Source: an uncultured Blautia sp.
GTDB taxonomy: Bacteria > Bacillota > Clostridia > Lachnospirales > Lachnospiraceae
Direction: 5' to 3'
Length of the DNA: 64,000 bases
Assembly (NCBI GenBank): GCA_900551075.1
Contig: URVB01000016.1
Location: forward strand, 1-64,000
A model generated the notes under the pieces. The model ran no database searches. It was not told the origin of the DNA and worked only from the letters and a program-made list of their open reading frames with translations. The position numbers and the translations under genes are program-made. Shown here piece after piece: positions 60,294 to 64,000 of the stretch (positions are counted from its first letter, which is position 1; each line of letters opens with the position of its first letter).

Positions 60294-60769
60294 GCCTTCT
60301 CACCTCTCAATCCTTCAATCAGCTCAACTGCCTTTTCCGGTGTCATCTTTGGATGTACTTCATCATTCACAGTCAATGTCGGTGCAAGTCCGCATGCACC
60401 GAGGCAGGATACGGTTTCCACCGTAAACAGCATATCATCTGTGGTATGCTTCTTATGGCTTAAACCAAGTTCCTTCATCATGGCTTCTTTTACCGGCATG
60501 GATTTTCTTACATGACAGGCAGTTCCATCGCAAACCTTGATGATATACTTGCCCTTCGGTTCAAAGGAAAAGTTCTCATAAAACGTCGCAACACTGTAGG
60601 CCTTTGCTTCGGTCACCCCGATCTCCGCTGCCACGTAGGTGAGAAGCTCTCCCGGCAGATAACGGTATTCTGCCTGAATGTCCTGCATGATTGGGATTAA
60701 CGATGCGGCTTTGCGTCCATAATGCCCGATAATCTCATCTGCCTTTCTGTAATAAGACTGGTCTAACAT
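60290..60769 (-). CDS. hydC: NuoE-like 2Fe-2S subunit of the hydrogenase
   Basis: A 159-residue thioredoxin-like ferredoxin. Four cluster cysteines are in CDGTACHVR and SCLGACGLAPT, and the helical N-terminal part contains YLPGELLTYVAAEIGV. It completes the trimer and is first in the operon, behind AAGGAGGG and a strong promoter. Confidence 0.95.
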   Translation of the reverse strand: MLDQSYYRKADEIIGHYGRKAASLIPIMQDIQAEYRYLPGELLTYVAAEIGVTEAKAYSVATFYENFSFEPKGKYIIKVCDGTACHVRKSMPVKEAMMKELGLSHKKHTTDDMLFTVETVSCLGACGLAPTLTVNDEVHPKMTPEKAVELIEGLRGEKA

Positions 60770-60850
60770 TCATTTCCCTCCTTAGTTATGAATTTGCTTT
60801 CATGATGTCGCTTTCACTTTTAGTAATTTTACACATATAGCTATGACATA

Positions 60851-60879
60851 ATTATACATTAGATTAGCAATTTTCACAA
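60851..60879 (-). promoter_or_regulatory. Promoter of the HydABC operon
   Basis: On the minus strand TTGTGA (60879-60874), exact 17-base spacer, perfect TATAAT (60856-60851), 82 bases ahead of hydC. Confidence 0.7.
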
Positions 60880-60945
60880 GCAATATCTTTGTGGTTTTCT
60901 GGAAATAAAACCCCGGAAACCCGCATAAAATCAAGGTTTTTCAGG

Positions 60946-60967
60946 ATTGTACTCAAAAAAGTACAAT
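60946..60967. promoter_or_regulatory. Candidate operator in the hydrogenase intergenic region
   Basis: ATTGTAC (60946-60952) and GTACAAT (60961-60967) are perfect inverted copies around an A-rich 8-base spacer. They lie upstream of both promoters. There is no T tract, so a terminator is unlikely. Confidence 0.5.
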
Positions 60968-61002
60968 GCAAATCCATTGTCAATCTTGTTAATAAAAAAA
61001 CG

Positions 61003-61031
61003 TTGATTTTTGGACAATTTTACTATATGAT
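61003..61031 (+). promoter_or_regulatory. Promoter of the group B hydrogenase gene
   Basis: TTGATT (61003-61008), exact 17-base spacer, TATGAT (61026-61031), 45 bases ahead of the start codon. Confidence 0.65.
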
Positions 61032-61075
61032 AAATGAAAGGTAGACAAGAAAATTTACATAGGAGATATAGAAAT

Positions 61076-62587
61076 ATGGATATGAGAAATTTTGATACAC
61101 CAGTAAAAGAAATACGCCGTAAAATTTTTACGGAAATTGCCAGGATTGGGTTCGAGTCCACAGACGACAATCTGATCCATGACATTGAAGCCATTCCTTA
61201 TAATATCGTAGAGGAACGGGCCAAATACCGTGACAGCATTTATCGAGAACGGGCAGTTGCCAGCGAACGTGTCCGCCTTGCCATGGGCCTTTCCCTTCGC
61301 CCGGAGAACAGATCTGTCCATCTGACAGATGGTGTAGAGGCCAGCAACATTGACGAGAAGTACTATGAACCGCCTCTCATGCAGGTGATCCCCTCCGCAT
61401 GCTCTGCGTGTGCGCCGAATAAGTACGAGGTCAGCAACATGTGTAAGGGCTGTGTGGCGCATCCCTGTATGCTGGCATGTCCCAAAGGCGCAATTTCTAT
61501 GGTAAACGGCAAATCCTACATTGACCAGGAGAAATGCATCAAATGCGGAAAATGCAAATCTGTCTGTCCGTATGATGCCATTGCGCATAAAGAACGTCCC
61601 TGTGAACGTGCCTGCGGTGTCAAAGCGATCACCAGTGATGGACAGGGCCGTGCTTCCATTCTGACTGACAAATGTGTCTCCTGCGGCATGTGTATGGTAA
61701 GCTGTCCCTTTGGAGCAATTTCTGACAAATCACAGATTTTCCAGCTTGCCCATTCTCTCAGGGAGGGCAACGAAGTGGCTGCAGTTGTCGCACCGGCATA
61801 TATCAGTCAGTTCGGAGACGAGGTTACACCTCGTAAATTCAAAGCGGCACTGGAAGTACTTGGCTTTTCCAATGTCTATGAGGTTGCTCTTGGAGCAGAT
61901 ATCGGTGCGATCTCAGAAGCTCATCACTATGCAAAAGAGGTTGCAACCGGAAACATTCCGTTCCTCCTGACCTCCTGTTGTCCTTCCTGGTCAGAAATGG
62001 CCAAAAAATATTTTCCGGCTATGATCGGCAATATCTCACAGGAGCTGACTCCAATGGTTGCGACTGCACGTAAAGTAAAACAGGAGCATCCGGATACAAA
62101 GGTTGTATTTATCGGGCCATGTGCATCCAAGAAACTGGAAGCTATGCGTACTACCGTACGAAGCGACGTGGACTTCGTTATTACCTTTGAAGAGCTGGCC
62201 GCCATGTTTGACGCCAAGGAAATTGACCCGGCCGCCTTTGAAGGTGAATCTTCCCTTCATGATGCAACGGCTGCAGGCCGCGGCTATGCAGTTGCGGGCG
62301 GTGTGGCAGGCGCCATCGAGGCCTGTTTAAAGGAGTATTATCCGGATGTACCGGTCCATATTGAGCATGCAGAAAGTCTCGCGGAATGCAAAAAAGTCCT
62401 TGCACTTGCCAAGGCAGGTAAGCTCAAGGGCTGCATGATCGAAGGCATGGCCTGCCCGGGCGGCTGCATGGGCGGTGCAGGAACCAATGCGCCGTACAGC
62501 AAAGCTTCCAAAGCGCTCAAAAAATATGTTGCTGCTTCTTCCAAAAAGCTTCCGCCAAAGGAACTGGAAGAAATTGAACTGGATTAA
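61076..62587 (+). CDS. Monomeric [FeFe]-hydrogenase, group B type
   Basis: A 503-residue hydrogenase probably using ferredoxin directly. Distinctive N-terminal cysteine motifs (CSACAPNKYEVSNMCKGCVAHPC) and clusters CIKCGKCKSVC and CVSCGMCMVSC lead to the H-domain with TSCCPSW, GPCASKK and EGMACPGGCMGGAG. It lacks the 2Fe-2S and NADH-linked domains of the neighbouring enzyme. Group B enzymes occur in many gut Firmicutes and their physiological direction is not settled. AGGAG stands ten bases from ATG 61076. Single-gene unit ended by a strong terminator. Diverges from the HydABC operon. Confidence 0.93.
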   Translation: MDMRNFDTPVKEIRRKIFTEIARIGFESTDDNLIHDIEAIPYNIVEERAKYRDSIYRERAVASERVRLAMGLSLRPENRSVHLTDGVEASNIDEKYYEPPLMQVIPSACSACAPNKYEVSNMCKGCVAHPCMLACPKGAISMVNGKSYIDQEKCIKCGKCKSVCPYDAIAHKERPCERACGVKAITSDGQGRASILTDKCVSCGMCMVSCPFGAISDKSQIFQLAHSLREGNEVAAVVAPAYISQFGDEVTPRKFKAALEVLGFSNVYEVALGADIGAISEAHHYAKEVATGNIPFLLTSCCPSWSEMAKKYFPAMIGNISQELTPMVATARKVKQEHPDTKVVFIGPCASKKLEAMRTTVRSDVDFVITFEELAAMFDAKEIDPAAFEGESSLHDATAAGRGYAVAGGVAGAIEACLKEYYPDVPVHIEHAESLAECKKVLALAKAGKLKGCMIEGMACPGGCMGGAGTNAPYSKASKALKKYVAASSKKLPPKELEEIELD

Positions 62588-62603
62588 AAGACTCGCTTAG
62601 TCA

Positions 62604-62640
62604 GATAAAACCTCGGATTTCACGTCCGAGGTTTTATCAT
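62604..62640. terminator. Rho-independent terminator, usable from both sides
   Basis: Perfect 14-base stem (62604-62617 against 62625-62638) with a 7-base loop; stem ends are A4/T4-rich, so both strands have a U tract. It separates the hydrogenase from the convergent GH73 gene. Confidence 0.85.
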
Positions 62641-62724
62641 AACAGATTTTTATAATGATCACATTGCCAATGACCTGCAGAACCGTGCCGAGACAGCGGA
62701 GTCTTTTCCATCTCGTCAGCCATT

Positions 62725-63531
62725 TTATTGCGGCGCAGCCTCCTTTTCTGCCGCAGCCGGCGCCGTATATTCCCCGCCTTTCAGCTCAGCAAGAAGTATG
62801 CGCAGCTTTTCTCCATAACCTGCACCTGCAGCCCAGCCGCCTCCATAAGGATTTTCCTGAATACCCAGCCATTCCACATACGGCGCTGTTTCACGGGCAA
62901 CCAGATCAAATCTCTCATCCACACATTCATAATTCAAATCTTCTGAGCACGCATATGCTTTCAGATGCTGGACCTGAGCACGGATTCCGGTACGCACATC
63001 CGGGAAATAAATGCCCTGCACGCCGTCCCCGGTTGTCCCGAGCCCCGCAAAGTTAAATTGCTCTATTTGGGAATCTCCCCGAAATTGAAGCCAGCCGGTC
63101 TCCAGCATAGCCTGCACAAATACGACCTCCCCCCGGACACCCTCTGCCTGTGCTTCCTCCAGGATAATGCTGCAAAACTCCTCAATCGTTCCGGCACCTC
63201 CCGACTCCAGTGCTCCGGAAGGATATTCCGCATTCTGACAGGCGTAGCATGCAGTCATATCCTCCAATGCGACCGTTGTATCTCCCATGATCGTATAATA
63301 ACCGTAGTTATTGTCTGTAGAATCATCTACAAAATCTGTTCCCATACCGGATACTTCCAGATGCTCCGGCTTATGAATCTGTCCTTCCGCGGAATAATCC
63401 GGTTCTTCATAACTCTCCGCCGCAGAACCTTCCTCCCCGGCTGCTCTTATTAAAACAGGTGTCCCGAAGATCAGGACACCTGCCAGTACATACAGCATCC
63501 AAAAGAGGGTTCTCTTTTGAATTTTTCTCAT
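62725..63531 (-). CDS. Secreted glucosaminidase-domain (GH73) protein
   Basis: A 268-residue exported protein, predicted to cut N-acetylglucosaminyl bonds in peptidoglycan. It has an N-terminal signal anchor (about 8-30) and an acidic, low-complexity spacer (about 32-110). The GH73 domain (about 112-250) has the catalytic Glu in VQAMLETGWLQF and the downstream FNFAGLGTTG motif. An Ala/Glu-rich tail ends it. Its ATG overlaps the folD stop (ATGA), so it is translated from the folD message. The coupling to a folate enzyme looks positional rather than functional. Confidence 0.85.
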   Translation of the reverse strand: MRKIQKRTLFWMLYVLAGVLIFGTPVLIRAAGEEGSAAESYEEPDYSAEGQIHKPEHLEVSGMGTDFVDDSTDNNYGYYTIMGDTTVALEDMTACYACQNAEYPSGALESGGAGTIEEFCSIILEEAQAEGVRGEVVFVQAMLETGWLQFRGDSQIEQFNFAGLGTTGDGVQGIYFPDVRTGIRAQVQHLKAYACSEDLNYECVDERFDLVARETAPYVEWLGIQENPYGGGWAAGAGYGEKLRILLAELKGGEYTAPAAAEKEAAPQ

Positions 63532-64000
63532 GCGTTTACTTTTCTCATTGCTGCTTCTGCTACATGACCAACCAGTACAGAAGTTGTTACACTTCCAACA
63601 CCACCAGGTACCGGAGTAATTGCATCTACAATCGGTTCTACGGCTGCATAATCAACATCACCGCAGAGCTTGCCTTCCGCATTCACATTGATACCGACAT
63701 CAATGATCGTCTGTCCTTCTTTGACATATTCCGCACCAACGACACCTGCACGGCCTGCAGCCACGATCACAATATCGGCTTCTTTTGCAACAGACGGCAT
63801 ATCTGCCGTTTTTGTATGGCAGATGGTTACTGTGGCATTTTTCTTAACCAGCATCATAGCTGCCGGCTTTCCTACTACAAGGCTTCTTCCGATTACTACT
63901 GCTTTTTTGCCTGTACAGTCAATTCCATAATGATCCAGGATTTCCATACATGCCTGTGGAGTACATGGCGGGAATCCGATCTTCTTGCCTGTAAAAACGC
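63528..64000 (-). CDS. folD: FolD, C-terminal part (runs off the window)
   Basis: Bifunctional 5,10-methylene-THF dehydrogenase and methenyl-THF cyclohydrolase, the one-carbon enzyme that also serves acetogenic or formate metabolism. Only the last 157 codons are visible; the frame stays open to base 64000. The NAD(P)-binding domain is clear: VVIGRSLVVGKPAAMML, ATVTICHTKT, DIVIVAAGR, then VDVGIN-like DVGIN and the C-terminal signature TPVPGGVGSVTTSVLVGHV. PCTPQAC precedes the visible ATG codon at 63947, which is therefore internal. Together with the cyclo-ligase at 8.7 kb it shows an active folate cycle. Confidence 0.95.
   Translation of the reverse strand, partial: VFTGKKIGFPPCTPQACMEILDHYGIDCTGKKAVVIGRSLVVGKPAAMMLVKKNATVTICHTKTADMPSVAKEADIVIVAAGRAGVVGAEYVKEGQTIIDVGINVNAEGKLCGDVDYAAVEPIVDAITPVPGGVGSVTTSVLVGHVAEAAMRKVNA

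Larger units (their letters stand above)
60770..61075. other. Divergent regulatory region between the two hydrogenase loci
   Basis: A 306-base non-coding region holding two back-to-back promoters, a perfect ATTGTAC inverted repeat, and two TTGTnAA elements (60978-60984 and 60986-60992) like Rex half-sites. A short inverted repeat ATTGTC/GACAAT (60977-60982, 61013-61018) brackets the latter. No coding potential is evident. Confidence 0.6.

Noticed and set aside
60986..60992. TTGTTAA as a full Rex operator
   Set aside because: The matching TTAACAA half at the right spacing is absent, so only a half-site can be claimed.
1..64000. CRISPR arrays, tRNA or rRNA genes, insertion sequences, prophage, riboswitches other than the L21-like leader
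   Set aside because: No regularly spaced repeats, cloverleaf-like genes, transposase frames, phage structural genes or recognisable riboswitch cores were seen in the short intergenic gaps.

Overview
This window is chromosomal DNA from an anaerobic, endospore-forming Firmicute, most likely a Lachnospiraceae member (Blautia or Ruminococcus-like). The evidence is gene content: spoIVA and a BofC-like sporulation protein, two [FeFe]-hydrogenase loci, the mreB-mreC-mreD-mrdA-minD-minE-rodA and rplU-prp-rpmA-obgE-yhbY-nadD-yqeK-rsfS clusters, the yggS-sepF-ylmH division cluster, and AGGAGG-type ribosome binding sites nearly everywhere. Genus is inference. I see no rRNA, tRNA, CRISPR array, transposon or prophage.

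Layout. 1-4.4 kb: end of a membrane protein, an intracellular GH3 beta-glucosidase, then on the minus strand a LytTR response regulator with a damaged histidine kinase gene. 4.5-10.5 kb: phoH, ybeY, a DUF3048 protein, a BofC-like protein, and proline synthesis (proB, DUF896, 5-formyl-THF cyclo-ligase, proA). 10.5-16.3 kb: the most accessory part, with a large surface protein carrying EAPT repeats, an M14 carboxypeptidase-like protein that has lost its zinc ligands, miaB, and a tocopherol-cyclase-like protein. 16.4-26.0 kb: mutS, mutL, miaA, a PLP enzyme and two flavoproteins, closed by a clear terminator. 26.1-35.5 kb: radC and the elongation and division-site operon, ending with a D,D-carboxypeptidase.

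35.6-36.4 kb: a separately transcribed P-loop protein of unknown function and, on the other strand, a 49-residue membrane protein. 36.4-41.4 kb: a YcxB-like protein and the ribosome-assembly/NAD operon led by an L21-leader-like RNA. 41.5-42.3 kb: lexA with its own SOS box. 42.4-48.5 kb: an HlyD-like envelope protein, yggS, sepF, ylmH, aroB, lspA and an RluA-type pseudouridine synthase. 48.6-53.5 kb: a cytidylate-kinase-like protein, a TtcA-like tRNA thiolase, an AI-2E family exporter, dtd, and a secreted M23 endopeptidase with cell-wall-binding repeats. 53.5-56.6 kb, minus strand: an XerS-like recombinase, a small XRE regulator and spoIVA. 56.7-62.6 kb: an electron-bifurcating type HydABC hydrogenase diverging from a monomeric group B [FeFe]-hydrogenase. 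62.7-64.0 kb: a GH73 glucosaminidase coupled to folD, which runs off the window.

Most genes are housekeeping and densely packed, with many 4-base ATGA stop/start overlaps. The points most worth checking are the broken kinase beside an intact regulator, the M14 pseudoenzyme candidate, the monocistronic P-loop protein, the MreB paralogue with altered nucleotide motifs, and inverted repeats in the hydrogenase and XRE regulatory regions. I found no convincing new multi-gene system.
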